64,000 nt of DNA. Origin: Streptomyces lucensis JCM 4490. GTDB taxonomy: Bacteria > Actinomycetota > Actinomycetes > Streptomycetales > Streptomycetaceae. Below are positions 1 through 8,851 of this stretch, piece by piece (within the stretch, counting starts at the first letter, position 1; the number at the start of each line of letters is the position of its first letter). Both the position numbers and the translations under genes were made by a program. The stretch is from contig NZ_BMUE01000002.1 of assembly GCF_014650035.1 (NCBI RefSeq), forward strand, positions 62,001 through 126,000. The letters run 5' to 3'. Below the pieces are notes generated by a model, which made no database searches, was not told the origin of the DNA, and saw nothing but the letters and a program-made list of their open reading frames with translations.

Positions 1-654
1 GTCGACCTGAAGAAGATGCCGGTCGTCGAGACGGTCAGCTACGAGTCCCAGGACCAGGCGTACAAGCACTACAAGGAGCAGTTCGGCAACTCCCCGCTGG
101 TGGGCTCGCTGACCCCGGACCAGATGCAGGAGTCGTACCGGATCAAGCTCAAGGACCCGCAGAAGTACAAGGTGATCGCGTCCGCGTTCAACGGACGCGA
201 CGGCGTGCAGTCGGTGCAGGACCAGAAGGGCATCCTGGACAACCTGTTCCAGCTGCTGAACCTGATGAACCGGGCCGCGCTCGGCGTGATGGCGCTGATG
301 CTGCTCGTCGCGCTGCTGCTGATCGTCAACACCGTGCGCGTCTCGGCGTTCAGCCGTCGGCGCGAAACGGGGATCATGCGCCTGGTCGGCGCCTCGGGCT
401 TCTACATCCAGGCGCCCTTCATCGCCGAGGCGGCCGTCGCCGGTCTCATCGGCGGCAGCCTGGCCTGCGTGTTCCTGGTGGCCGGGCGGTACTTCACCAT
501 CGACCACGGCATGGCCCTGTCCGCCAAGCTCCAGCTGATCAACTTCGTCGGCTGGGACGCGGTGTTGACCAAGCTGCCGCTGATCCTCGCCACCAGTGTG
601 CTGATGCCATCGCTGGCGGCGTTCTTCGCACTGCGCAAGTACCTGAAGGTGTGA
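1..654 (+). CDS. ftsX: FtsX, cell-division ABC transporter permease subunit (5'-truncated by window edge)
   Basis: This is the last 217 residues of FtsX; the reading frame is open from base 1, so the true start lies outside the window. FtsX is the membrane partner of the FtsE ATPase and transmits signals to cell-wall hydrolases at the septum. Visible are part of the extracytoplasmic domain, then a membrane segment (ALGVMALMLLVALLLIV), a cytoplasmic loop with RRRETGIMRLVGAS, which is the characteristic FtsX/MacB-type coupling segment, and two further membrane segments near the C-terminus. The order ftsX, S41 protease, smpB, ssrA is a conserved streptomycete arrangement. Identification is by the C-terminal signature and context. 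Confidence 0.93.
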   Translation, partial: VDLKKMPVVETVSYESQDQAYKHYKEQFGNSPLVGSLTPDQMQESYRIKLKDPQKYKVIASAFNGRDGVQSVQDQKGILDNLFQLLNLMNRAALGVMALMLLVALLLIVNTVRVSAFSRRRETGIMRLVGASGFYIQAPFIAEAAVAGLIGGSLACVFLVAGRYFTIDHGMALSAKLQLINFVGWDAVLTKLPLILATSVLMPSLAAFFALRKYLKV

Positions 655-722
655 CGCACGCCAACGCGGGCCGTACGGTCATCGAGCCGTACGGCCCTGC
701 GCGTTGGCCTAGACTCACCGCC

Positions 723-1892
723 ATGTCAGGTCGTGACCTGTTCTGTCAGCCCCGTCGCATCCGCCGCGGGGCAGCCCTGACATTGGTCTTCGCCGGCGTG
801 CTGGTCACCGGCGCCGCCACCGGCTCCTTCCCGCAGTCCGACGAGCCCGCGCGCGAGGCCGCCTCCGGCCCGGCGGGCCCCCGCACCCGGCACGAGGCCG
901 TGCAGCGGGCCGCCGCCGAGGCGATGGCCGACGGCAAGTCCCCGATGGAGGCGGCCGAGCGGGCCGTCAGCCGCAGCGGCGACCGCTGGGGCGCCGTCTA
1001 CTCCGAGGACGAGTACGAGGAGTTCCGGGACTCCCTCGACGGCCGGTACACCGGCGTCGGCCTGTGGGCGCGACGGGAGCGGGACGGCCGGATCGAGGTG
1101 ACGAAGGTCCAGCCGGGCTCGCCGGCGGCCGCCGCGGGGATCCACGCGGGCGACCGGCTGCGCAGCGTCGACGGCGGCGAGGTCGACGGCCGGCCGGTCA
1201 CCGAGGTGGTCTCCTTACTGCGCGGCGACGCCGAGGACGCCCCGGCCGGCACGACGGTCACCCTCGGTCTGCAGCGCGGCACGCGCGCGTGGACCGAGAA
1301 GCTGCACCGGGCCCGGCTGTCCACCGACTCCGTGACCGTCCGCAGGCTGCCCGGCGGGGTCACCGTCATCAAGATCGCCGCGTTCACCAAGGGCTCCGCC
1401 CAGGCCGTCCGCGGGGCGCTGCACGACACTCCGGCCGACGCCGGGGTCGTCCTGGACCTGCGGGGCAACTCCGGAGGCCTGGTCACCGAGGCCGTGGACA
1501 CCGCGTCCGGCTTCCTCGACGGCGGCCTGGTGGCCACCTACGACGTCGACGGCGCCCAGCGCGCCCTGCACGCCGACTCCGGCGGCGACACCACCCGGCC
1601 CCTGGTCGCCCTCGTCGACGGCGGCACGATGAGCGCGGCCGAGATGCTCACCGGCGCCCTGCAGGACCGGGGCCGCGCGGTGGTGATCGGCTCGCGCACC
1701 TTCGGCAAGGGCTCCGTCCAGATGCCGACGAAGCTCCCCGACGGCTCCGTCGCCGAGCTGACCGTCGGCCACTACCGCACCCCGTCCGGGCACGCGGTGG
1801 ACGGCCGGGGCGTCACCCCCGACCTGGAGGCGGGGCCGGACGCGCTGCGGCGGGCGGAGACGGTACTGACGGGCCTGGGCGACCCGTCGTAA
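723..1892 (+). CDS. S41-family carboxyl-terminal processing protease with PDZ domain; contains a TTA codon
   Basis: A 389-residue secreted or membrane-anchored serine protease of the CtpA/Tsp type. The N-terminus is basic and followed by a hydrophobic stretch (residues about 18-36), then an S41 N-terminal region, a PDZ domain (about residues 110-190, GVGLW...[10 protein letters not shown]...GDRL) and the peptidase core. The catalytic Ser304 lies in GGTMSAAE and Lys329 in [11 protein letters not shown] 723 was chosen because it puts the hydrophobic segment at the N-terminus; an in-frame start at 651 would overlap the ftsX stop. Leu165 is encoded by TTA (1215-1217), the codon read only by the bldA tRNA in Streptomyces, so translation may depend on development. 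Family substrates are cell-envelope proteins; the target here is unknown. Confidence 0.9.
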   Translation: MSGRDLFCQPRRIRRGAALTLVFAGVLVTGAATGSFPQSDEPAREAASGPAGPRTRHEAVQRAAAEAMADGKSPMEAAERAVSRSGDRWGAVYSEDEYEEFRDSLDGRYTGVGLWARRERDGRIEVTKVQPGSPAAAAGIHAGDRLRSVDGGEVDGRPVTEVVSLLRGDAEDAPAGTTVTLGLQRGTRAWTEKLHRARLSTDSVTVRRLPGGVTVIKIAAFTKGSAQAVRGALHDTPADAGVVLDLRGNSGGLVTEAVDTASGFLDGGLVATYDVDGAQRALHADSGGDTTRPLVALVDGGTMSAAEMLTGALQDRGRAVVIGSRTFGKGSVQMPTKLPDGSVAELTVGHYRTPSGHAVDGRGVTPDLEAGPDALRRAETVLTGLGDPS

Positions 1893-1938
1893 ACGGCTTC
1901 CCCCGGACCCCCTCCGTAGTGCGAAAATGGACGGCACT

Positions 1939-2481
1939 ATGAGCAAGGGAATGTACGTACCGAAGGAGTCCCAGCCCAAGCAGGGCGGGGGGGCCGCGAA
2001 GACGGCCAAGGACGGCAAGCGCAAAATCGTCGCGCAGAACAAGAAGGCGCGGCACGACTACGCGATCGTCGACACCTACGAGGCCGGGCTCGTCCTCACC
2101 GGCACCGAGGTGAAGTCGCTGCGCCAGGGGCGCGCCTCGCTGACCGACGGCTTCGTCCAGATCGACGGGAACGAGGCCTGGCTGCACAACGCCCACATCC
2201 CCGAGTACTACCAGGGCACCTGGACGAACCACTCCGTGCGCCGCAAGCGCAAGCTGCTCCTGCACCGCGAGGAGATCGACAAGCTGGAGGCCAAGTCCCA
2301 GGAGACGGGTCACACGATCGTGCCGCTCGCCCTGTACTTCAAGGACGGCCGCGCGAAGGCCGAGATCGCCCTCGCACGAGGCAAGAAGGAGTACGACAAG
2401 CGGCAGACCCTGCGTGAGAAGCAGGACCGGCGGGAGTCGGACCGGGCGATCGCGGCGGTGCGGCGCAAGCAGCGCGGCTAG
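1939..2481 (+). CDS. smpB: SmpB, tmRNA-binding protein
   Basis: SmpB binds tmRNA and delivers it to stalled ribosomes for trans-translation. The core shows the family signatures: [32 protein letters not shown], and the basic tail [18 protein letters not shown] that enters the mRNA channel. Three in-frame ATGs are possible (1927, 1939 and 1951); the conserved streptomycete N-terminus MYVPKES begins at 1951, while 1939 allows four more residues. The exact start is uncertain. The gene lies about 120 bases upstream of ssrA, its functional partner. Confidence 0.95.
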   Translation: MSKGMYVPKESQPKQGGGAAKTAKDGKRKIVAQNKKARHDYAIVDTYEAGLVLTGTEVKSLRQGRASLTDGFVQIDGNEAWLHNAHIPEYYQGTWTNHSVRRKRKLLLHREEIDKLEAKSQETGHTIVPLALYFKDGRAKAEIALARGKKEYDKRQTLREKQDRRESDRAIAAVRRKQRG

Positions 2482-2603
2482 GCCGGCCCGGCCGGGGGAA
2501 TACGCTGGCACGGAACCGCGTTGGTCACGTACGATGGCATCTGCACCGCACAGCAGGTGCGCGAGCCTCTCCGGTCGCCCGGAGGGGATTGAAAAAACAA
2601 CAT

Positions 2604-2986
2604 GGGGATGATCGGTTTCGACAGCGGCTGTCGAAGCAGGGGAAGCGTGTCGAGGAAGCGGCAATGATCTCGTAAACCATATGTCGCAAAAAATAATCGC
2701 CAACACCAAGCGCGATTCCTCCTCGTTCGCCCTCGCTGCCTAATTAGCAGCTAGCGAACTCTCATAGGAGTGTCAGCCCGGGCTTGTTCCCGTCCCGGAT
2801 CCTGGCATCAGCTAGGGAACTAAACCTTGATCCCGGTCACGGGGTGAAGAGGGAAACCAAACAGTGACTGGGCCCGTCGGCGACTTGTTCGCGTGATCGC
2901 CGGGGCCGAGAAAAGCGAAGCGAACTGCACACGGAGAAGCCCTGGTTCCGCACCGTTGGACGCGGGTTCGATTCCCGCCATCTCCA
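2604..2986 (+). ncRNA. ssrA: tmRNA (transfer-messenger RNA)
   Basis: The 5' end GGGGATG pairs over 7 bp with CATCTCC at 2979-2985 to form the acceptor stem, with A2986 as the discriminator. The 3' domain has the T-arm GCGGGTTCGATTCCCGC. CCA is not encoded (CGA follows). The resume codon is GCC at 2699 and the tag frame ends with TAA 2741-2743, giving the 14-residue tag ANTKRDSSSFALAA, typical of Streptomyces. The RNA rescues stalled ribosomes and marks their products for proteolysis together with SmpB. Ends were set from pairing only. Confidence 0.96.
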
Positions 2987-2991
2987 CGATC

Positions 2992-3061
2992 GGGAGGCTC
3001 TGCGAGCCTCCCACCCATGTGGGCGAAGGCCCCGCCGCTCGCGAGCGACGGGGCCTTCGCC
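2992..3061 (+). terminator. Double hairpin terminator after ssrA
   Basis: Two consecutive perfect hairpins follow the tmRNA. The first has a 9-bp stem (2992-3000 with 3004-3012, loop tgc). The second has a 13-bp stem (3022-3034 with 3049-3061). No long T-run follows, as is common for streptomycete terminators. The first hairpin begins within six bases of the mature tmRNA 3' end. Confidence 0.8.
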
Positions 3062-3180
3062 ATGCGCGGTGTGCCTTCGCGTGCGCGGTGCCGGTCACGA
3101 GAAGCGGTGCAGCTTCCTCATGTCCATGGCATGATCCGCCTGCAAGCGCCGCCCGTCCGCCCGTGAAGGACGTACCCCTC

Positions 3181-3654
3181 ATGTTCCTGCTCCGCCTCCT
3201 GCCGCCCCTGCCCCGTGAGATCAGCCTCGGCGTGGTCGGGCTGTGCGCGGGCCTCTTCCTGGCCGTCATGGGCGCCCTGCACGGCTACGGCGAGGTCACC
3301 GGCGTCGCCGGGACGGTCCGGATCGCGAACTGCGACCACGCCCACGGCGGCTGGCGGGACCTGTGGACCGACGGATGGGCCTGCCAGGGCGCGTTCGAGG
3401 CGGACGACCACAGCGTCAGCATCCGCAGCGTCGCGGTCGACGGCGTCTTCGACGACCTGCCCGACGCCACCGTGGCCGCACGCGTCGAGGGCCCCTCCGC
3501 GCACACCGCGCTCCAGGACACCTCCGGCAGCTGGAAGTGGCCCGCGCTCACCGGTGTCGTCATCCTCGCCTTCACCGCCTGGCGCGTCCGCACCATCCGC
3601 CGCCTGCTCGCCGAGCGCAGGACCTCGGTGCCCCCGAGCGCGGTCCCTGCCTGA
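3181..3654 (+). CDS. Small membrane protein of unknown function
   Basis: A 157-residue protein that I do not assign to a family. It has a hydrophobic segment near the N-terminus (about residues 15-35, SLGVVGLCAGLFLAVMGALHG), a central soluble part of about 85 residues containing two cysteines that could pair outside the membrane, and a second membrane segment near residue 125 (WPALTGVVILAFTAW), ending in a basic tail. ATG 3181 is preceded by GAAGGA ten bases upstream. It is a lone gene between the tmRNA terminator and a convergent MFS gene. Confidence 0.75.
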   Translation: MFLLRLLPPLPREISLGVVGLCAGLFLAVMGALHGYGEVTGVAGTVRIANCDHAHGGWRDLWTDGWACQGAFEADDHSVSIRSVAVDGVFDDLPDATVAARVEGPSAHTALQDTSGSWKWPALTGVVILAFTAWRVRTIRRLLAERRTSVPPSAVPA

Positions 3655-3673
3655 TCCCGCCTGCGATCCTGCC

Positions 3674-4909
3674 TCAGGCCACCTGCCGCGGCGAGCGCAC
3701 CCGCCCCGCCCCCGAGTGGATCAGCAGGGCCAGGCAGGCCGCCGCGACCGGGATCGCGTAGGCGGTGGCGGGGGAGAGGTGCTCGGCCGCCCAGCCGCCC
3801 GTCGCCGAACCGCAGGCGACGCCGGTGAGCAGTCCGGTCACCATCAGGCTCATGCCCTCGTTGAGCCGGTCGGCCGGGGTGCGCCGCTGCACCAGGGTCA
3901 TCGCCGTCACCATGGTCGGCGCGGTCGCCATGCCCGCCACGAGCAGCGTCCCGGCCAGCACCGGCAGGGAACCGGTGAGCGCCGCCGACAGCCAGGGCAG
4001 GGTCATCAGCGCCGCCATCGCCGCCAGGCAGCGGGTCAGCGTGACGCCGGCCGGTCTGAGCGTCCCGTACACCAGCCCCGCCGCGCAGGAGCCCGCCGCC
4101 TGCAGGGCGAGCACGGCACCCGCCGCCGCCCGGTGCCCCTGCGCGTCGGCGTAGGCGATCGTGACGACCTCCATCGACCCGAACACCGCGCCGGTGGCCG
4201 CGAAGCAGGCGAGCAGCGCGGGCATGCCGGGGCCGCGCAGCGGCGAGGGCGCCTTCGAACGGGTGAGCGGCGGCGGCTCGGTGGCCCGCTGGGCGGTGAA
4301 CAGCAGCATGCCGGACAGCAGCAGCACCGCCGCCGTGAGCGTGCCGGCCTCCGGGAAGAACGTGCCGGTCAGGAACGACGCGAGGACCGGTCCGAGCATG
4401 AAGCACAGCTCGTCGGCGGCCTGTTCGAAGGAGTTCGCGGTGTGCAGCGCACCCGGGTCGTCGTGCAGCAGATGGGCCCAGCGGGCACGGGAGAGACCGC
4501 CGATGTTGGGGGTCGCCGCGGTGGCCGCGTAGGCGGCGAAGAGGGTCCAGCCGGGGGCGTCCCAGCGGACGCACAGCAGCAACGCCAGGCTGCCGAGCAC
4601 GGAGACCAGCGTGGCCGGCACGGCGACCCGGGCCTGCCCGTGCCGGTCCACGAGCCGGGCGACCCACGGGCCGGCCAGCGCGGTCGCGCCGAGACCCGTC
4701 GCGGTGACGGCGCCGGCCAGGGCGTACGAGCCCCGGGAGGCGGCGATCATCACGACGGCACTCACGCCGAACATGCCGATCGGCAGCCGGGCGAGGAGAT
4801 TGCCGGCGGTGAAGGCGCGGGCGCCTGGAAGGGAGAAGAGGCGGCGGTATCCGGCACTTCGCGGGACGTCCGCCGGTATGTGCCGTTCCTCGGCGGTCTG
4901 TTGCGGCAT
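3674..4909 (-). CDS. MFS transporter, probable small-molecule exporter
   Basis: A 411-residue major facilitator protein with about 12 hydrophobic segments. The first cytoplasmic loop contains a motif-A-like sequence (ARLVDRHGQARV). Start ATG at 4909 (MPQQTAEERH) gives the expected short cytoplasmic N-terminus. It is divergent from the LysR gene at 4994 with 84 bases between the starts, a pairing that commonly means the LysR protein controls the transporter. Related annotated proteins are drug or sugar efflux pumps; the substrate cannot be told from sequence. Confidence 0.85.
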   Translation of the reverse strand: MPQQTAEERHIPADVPRSAGYRRLFSLPGARAFTAGNLLARLPIGMFGVSAVVMIAASRGSYALAGAVTATGLGATALAGPWVARLVDRHGQARVAVPATLVSVLGSLALLLCVRWDAPGWTLFAAYAATAATPNIGGLSRARWAHLLHDDPGALHTANSFEQAADELCFMLGPVLASFLTGTFFPEAGTLTAAVLLLSGMLLFTAQRATEPPPLTRSKAPSPLRGPGMPALLACFAATGAVFGSMEVVTIAYADAQGHRAAAGAVLALQAAGSCAAGLVYGTLRPAGVTLTRCLAAMAALMTLPWLSAALTGSLPVLAGTLLVAGMATAPTMVTAMTLVQRRTPADRLNEGMSLMVTGLLTGVACGSATGGWAAEHLSPATAYAIPVAAACLALLIHSGAGRVRSPRQVA

Positions 4910-4993
4910 GGCTCCACGGTCACCCGGAGGCGGCCGCCGGGTCCAACACCTTCTCGGCGCCGATTGACGCACCCGTGTTGTAAGTTCACCGCC

Positions 4994-5974
4994 ATGCCCG
5001 CGCCCGCCCACATCGACCCCCGCCTGCTGCGCGCCTTCGTCGCCGTCGCCGAGGAGCTGCACTTCACCCGGGCCGCCACCCGCCTGTACGTCGCCCAGCA
5101 GGCCCTCAGCCGGGACGTACGGCGGCTGGAGCGGGAGCTGGGCGTGGAGCTGTTCGTGCGCACCACCCGGCAGGTGACGCCGACCGCCGACGCCGAGCGC
5201 CTGCTGGCCCACGCCCGGCGGGTCCTGGCCGCCCAGGACGACCTGCTCGCCGCGTTCGGGCAGGCCCGTCCGCTGCTCGTGGACGTCAACTCGCCCGGCC
5301 TGGGCACCGGCCGCCGGGTGCTGCACCGGGCCCGCGAACTCGCCCCCGACTGCGAGCTCATGGCCCGCTACGAGAGCGGCCTCACCGGAGCCGCGGCCGA
5401 CCTGCTGTCCGGCCGGCTGGACGCCTCCTTCGGCCGCTTCGCCGGCCTGGACCCGGCCTTGCGCTCCGGTCTGGAGCAGCAGCCGGTGCGCCTGGAGCCG
5501 ATGGCGGTCGTCCTGCCCGCGGACCATCCGCTGGCCGCCCTCGACGAGGTGCCGGTGGCCGCGCTGGCCGGGGAGGAGGTGTACGCGGGCGCCGGCAACC
5601 CGCGCACCCGGGAGTGGACCGACCTGGCCCGCCGGCTCTTCGAGGGGCGCGGCGTCCGGCTGGCGGCGCCGCTTCCGCTGGCCGTCGGGGACGAGGAGTT
5701 CGAACGGATCATGACGAAGACCCGGAATCCGGTGCTGGCCGTGGTGGACTTCCCGGCCATGCCCGGGACGGTACGGCGGCCCCTGGCCGATCCCGTGCCG
5801 CTCTCCCCTGTCTCCCTGGTCTGGCGGAAGGGGCTCGTCCACCCCGGACTGGACGCGCTGCGCAGGGCGGCGGCCGAGCTGGCGCGGGCGGAGAACTGGC
5901 TGGACCGGCCCGCCGACGGGTGGATTCCGGCCAGTGACGACAGCGTGATGACGTCCGGCATCGACACGCGGTGA
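4994..5974 (+). CDS. LysR-family transcriptional regulator
   Basis: A 326-residue LysR regulator. The N-terminal winged helix-turn-helix (DPRLLRAFVAVAEELHFTRAA...QALSRDVRRLERELGVELF, about residues 7-65) is canonical, followed by a periplasmic-binding-protein-like effector domain. Its start is 84 bases from the start of the divergent MFS gene, so it probably regulates that gene. The effector domain is at the long end for the family, with an extended C-terminal tail. Effector unknown. Confidence 0.9.
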   Translation: MPAPAHIDPRLLRAFVAVAEELHFTRAATRLYVAQQALSRDVRRLERELGVELFVRTTRQVTPTADAERLLAHARRVLAAQDDLLAAFGQARPLLVDVNSPGLGTGRRVLHRARELAPDCELMARYESGLTGAAADLLSGRLDASFGRFAGLDPALRSGLEQQPVRLEPMAVVLPADHPLAALDEVPVAALAGEEVYAGAGNPRTREWTDLARRLFEGRGVRLAAPLPLAVGDEEFERIMTKTRNPVLAVVDFPAMPGTVRRPLADPVPLSPVSLVWRKGLVHPGLDALRRAAAELARAENWLDRPADGWIPASDDSVMTSGIDTR

Positions 5975-6134
5975 CTCCCGGTGCCCCGCGGCTGACCTCT
6001 CATCCCGGCCGCGGGCATCGTGAGAGCAACGTTCCCTTCCGGTCACCCACAGCCACAGCCAGGAAACGCGTCCTCCCTACCTTCGGGACTCATCACCGCG
6101 AACCACCCGAGTCCCGGAGCACCGTGGAGGCGTC

Positions 6135-7505
6135 ATGACAGGCCCGGCCCCAACCCGTCGCAGTGGCCGCTGGATCGAGCGCTGGGATCCGGAGGACGAG
6201 GCATTCTGGCAGGCCGGCGGGGAGCGGGTCGCCCGCCGCAACCTCTGGTTCTCCGTGCTCTCCGAGCACATCGGGTTCTCCGTGTGGACCCTGTGGTCCG
6301 TGCTCGTGCTCTTCATGGGGCCCGAGTACGGACTCACCCCGGCCGACAAGTTCCTGCTGACCTCGGTGGTCACGCTGGTCGGCGCGGTGGTCCGGGTGCC
6401 GTACACCTTCGCCGTGGCCCTCTTCGGCGGCCGCAACTGGACGATCATCTCGGCGAGCATGCTGCTCGTCCCGGCCGTCGCCGCGTTCGCGGTGATGGAG
6501 CCGGGGACGTCCTTCTCCACCTTCCTCCTGGTGGGCATGCTGGCCGGCATCGGCGGCGGCAACTTCGCCTCCTCCATGACCAACATCAACGCCTTCTTCC
6601 CGCTGCGGAAGAAGGGCTGGGCGCTCGGGCTCAACGCCGGCGGCGGAAACATCGGCGTGCCCGTGATCCAGCTGATCGCGCTCGCGATCATCGGCGCGGG
6701 CGGCGGACCGCGCGTGCTGCTGGGGATCTACATCCCCCTGATCGTCGTCGCCGCCGTCCTCGCCGCCTCGTTCATGGACAACCTGGCCTCGGTCAAGAAC
6801 GACACCGGCGCGGCCAAGGACGCGGCCAGGGACGCCCACACCTGGATCATGGCCTTCCTCTACATCGGCACGTTCGGGTCGTTCATCGGCTACAGCTTCG
6901 CCTTCGGCCAGGTGCTGACGAACCAGTTCGGGCGCACCCCGCTGCAGGCGGCGTACCTCACGTTCATCGGCCCGCTGCTCGGCTCCCTCATCCGGCCGGT
7001 GGGCGGATGGCTCGCCGACCGCTACGGCGGCGCCCGCATCACCCTCTACAACTACGTCGCCATGGCCGCCGCCACGGGTCTCCTCGTCTTCGCCGGGATG
7101 CGCAAGTCGCTGCCGCTGTTCGTTCCGGTGTTCGTCGTGCTGTTCGTGCTGAGCGGACTCGGCAACGGGTCGACGTACAAGATGATCCCCGGCATCTTCC
7201 AGGCCAAGGCCGTCGCCAAGGGGCTCGAGGGGGAGGAGGCGGCCGCCTACGGCCGGCGTCTGTCCGGTGCCGCCATGGGGCTCATCGGGGCCGTCGGAGC
7301 GCTCGGCGGTGTCGGCATCAACCTGGCCTTCCGGCAGTCCTTCCTGTCGTACGGCTCGGGCACCGGCGCCTTCGTCACCTTCCTCGCCTTCTACGGCGCC
7401 TGCTTCGTGGTCACCTGGGCCGTATACCTTCGCCGGGGGGCCGGTGAGGCCCACGCCACAGCCTCCGCCGACGCGAAGCCGCAGCTCAGCTACGCCGAGG
7501 TGTGA
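6135..7505 (+). CDS. narK: NarK-type nitrate/nitrite transporter
   Basis: A 456-residue MFS protein of the nitrate/nitrite porter family. Both family nitrate signatures are visible: GGGNFASSMTNINAFFP (about residues 138-154) and NAGGGNIGVPVIQL (about residues 168-181). The N-terminal cytoplasmic stretch RWDPEDEAFWQAGGERVARRN is typical of actinobacterial NarK proteins. It probably brings in nitrate for assimilation and/or exports nitrite. The next gene on the same strand encodes an NnaR-type regulator of nitrate assimilation, which supports the role. Confidence 0.92.
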   Translation: MTGPAPTRRSGRWIERWDPEDEAFWQAGGERVARRNLWFSVLSEHIGFSVWTLWSVLVLFMGPEYGLTPADKFLLTSVVTLVGAVVRVPYTFAVALFGGRNWTIISASMLLVPAVAAFAVMEPGTSFSTFLLVGMLAGIGGGNFASSMTNINAFFPLRKKGWALGLNAGGGNIGVPVIQLIALAIIGAGGGPRVLLGIYIPLIVVAAVLAASFMDNLASVKNDTGAAKDAARDAHTWIMAFLYIGTFGSFIGYSFAFGQVLTNQFGRTPLQAAYLTFIGPLLGSLIRPVGGWLADRYGGARITLYNYVAMAAATGLLVFAGMRKSLPLFVPVFVVLFVLSGLGNGSTYKMIPGIFQAKAVAKGLEGEEAAAYGRRLSGAAMGLIGAVGALGGVGINLAFRQSFLSYGSGTGAFVTFLAFYGACFVVTWAVYLRRGAGEAHATASADAKPQLSYAEV

Positions 7506-7532
7506 CGTAACACCGCGGACATCAGCCCGAAC

Positions 7533-7562
7533 CGAGCCTGTCACGCGCCGTTGACAGGCTCG
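7533..7562 (+). terminator. 11-bp hairpin between narK and nnaR
   Basis: A perfect 11-bp stem (7533-7543 with 7552-7562) with an 8-base loop lies 28 bases after the narK stop and 28 bases before the nnaR start. It could end narK transcripts or act as an attenuator for nnaR. There is no T-run, so the terminator call is tentative. Confidence 0.55.
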
Positions 7563-7590
7563 TTCGGCATGCGGGTCAGCTAGGAGAGCC

Positions 7591-8742
7591 ATGGACGACG
7601 AACTGCAGCAACCCGAACACGGACCCCTCGCCGGGTTCACCGTGGGAGTGACGGCCGCGCGCCGCGCCGAGGAGCTGGGCGCGCTGCTGCAGCGGCGGGG
7701 TGCGACCGTGCTGCACGCGCCCGCCCTGCGCATCGTGCCGCTCGCCGACGACGGCGAACTGCTCGCCGCCACCAAGGAGATCATCGGCCAGGTTCCGGAC
7801 GTCGTCGTGGCCACCACCGCCATCGGCTTCCGGGGCTGGATCGAGGCGGCCGAGGGCTGGGGGGTCGGCGAGCAGCTGCTCGGGCGGCTGCGCGGCGCCG
7901 AACTGCTGGCCCGCGGGCCGAAGGTCAAGGGGGCCATCCGGGCCGCCGGACTGACCGAGGAGTGGTCACCGTCGTCGGAGTCCATGGCGGAGGTGCTCGA
8001 CCGGCTGCTGGAGGAGGGCGTCGGCGGGCGCCGGATCGCCGTCCAGCTGCACGGGGAACCGCTGCCGGGGTTCGTGGAGTCGCTGCGGGCCGCAGGAGCG
8101 GAGGTCGTCCCGGTGCCGGTGTACCGCTGGCTGCCGCCGGAGGACACCGGCCCGCTCGACCGGCTGCTGGACGCGGCCGTCTCCCGGGGCCTGGACGCCC
8201 TCACCTTCACCAGCGCGCCCGCCGCCGCCTCGCTGCTCGACCGGGCGGAGGCGCGGGGACTGACCGGCGAGCTGCTGACCGCCCTCGGCCATGACGTGCT
8301 GCCGGCCTGCGTCGGCCCGGTCACGGCCCTGCCGCTGCAGTCGCTGGGGGTGGACACCGTCCAGCCGGAGCGGTTCCGCCTCGGCCCCCTCGTCCAGCTC
8401 CTGTGCCAGGAACTGCCCGCCCGGGCCCGGGTGCTGCCCGTCGCCGGGCACCGGCTGGAGATCCGGGGCCACGCGGTCCTGGTGGACGGCGAGCTGAAGC
8501 CGGTGCCGCCGGCGGGCATGTCCCTGCTGCGGGCCCTGTCCCGCCGCCCGGGCTGGGTCGTCGGCCGCGCCGACCTGCTGCGCGCCCTGCCGGGCACGGG
8601 CCGCGACGAACACGCGGTGGAGACGGCGATGGCCCGCCTCCGCGCGGCACTGGGCACCCCCAAGCTGATCCAGACGGTGGTCAAACGCGGCTACCGCCTT
8701 GCCCTGGACCCGGCGACGGACGCCAAGTACGCGGACGCCTGA
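7591..8742 (+). CDS. nnaR: NnaR-type regulator: uroporphyrinogen-III synthase-like domain plus winged helix
   Basis: A 383-residue fusion. Residues about 10-255 form a HemD (uroporphyrinogen-III synthase)-like domain (LAGFTVGVTAARRAEELGALL...). Residues about 290-375 form an OmpR/PhoB-type winged helix (LSRRPGWVVGRADLLRAL... HAVETAMARLRAALG...IQTVVKRGYRL). This architecture and its place beside narK match S. coelicolor NnaR, which together with GlnR activates nitrate/nitrite assimilation genes (knowledge from the literature). Start ATG 7591 has AGGAGAG seven bases upstream. It is a regulator rather than a haem enzyme, judged from the fusion and context. Confidence 0.88.
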   Translation: MDDELQQPEHGPLAGFTVGVTAARRAEELGALLQRRGATVLHAPALRIVPLADDGELLAATKEIIGQVPDVVVATTAIGFRGWIEAAEGWGVGEQLLGRLRGAELLARGPKVKGAIRAAGLTEEWSPSSESMAEVLDRLLEEGVGGRRIAVQLHGEPLPGFVESLRAAGAEVVPVPVYRWLPPEDTGPLDRLLDAAVSRGLDALTFTSAPAAASLLDRAEARGLTGELLTALGHDVLPACVGPVTALPLQSLGVDTVQPERFRLGPLVQLLCQELPARARVLPVAGHRLEIRGHAVLVDGELKPVPPAGMSLLRALSRRPGWVVGRADLLRALPGTGRDEHAVETAMARLRAALGTPKLIQTVVKRGYRLALDPATDAKYADA

Positions 8743-8851
8743 GGGAGGGTTGCCCACCAACCCCCGCCGAAGGGGTTCCGGCCGCCCGGAGGGCCGGGCA
8801 CTGTGTAGGGGAGTGACGGAACCGTCCCCGGTCCTAGGCGGTGACAGGCGC

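Noticed and set aside
6018-6134. GlnR box upstream of narK
   Set aside because: GTCAC and GAAAC-like half-sites occur near 6040-6065, but their spacing is off by one base from the expected n6 pattern and the middle half-site is poor. Regulation by GlnR/NnaR is plausible, but I cannot support a site.
6093-8684. An 863-codon open frame on the minus strand opposite narK and nnaR
   Set aside because: It is a GC-bias shadow of two well-identified plus-strand genes, has Arg/Ser/Pro-rich meaningless sequence and no recognisable motif. Similar long antisense frames (for example opposite the Mo-hydroxylase and helicase genes) were dropped for the same reason.
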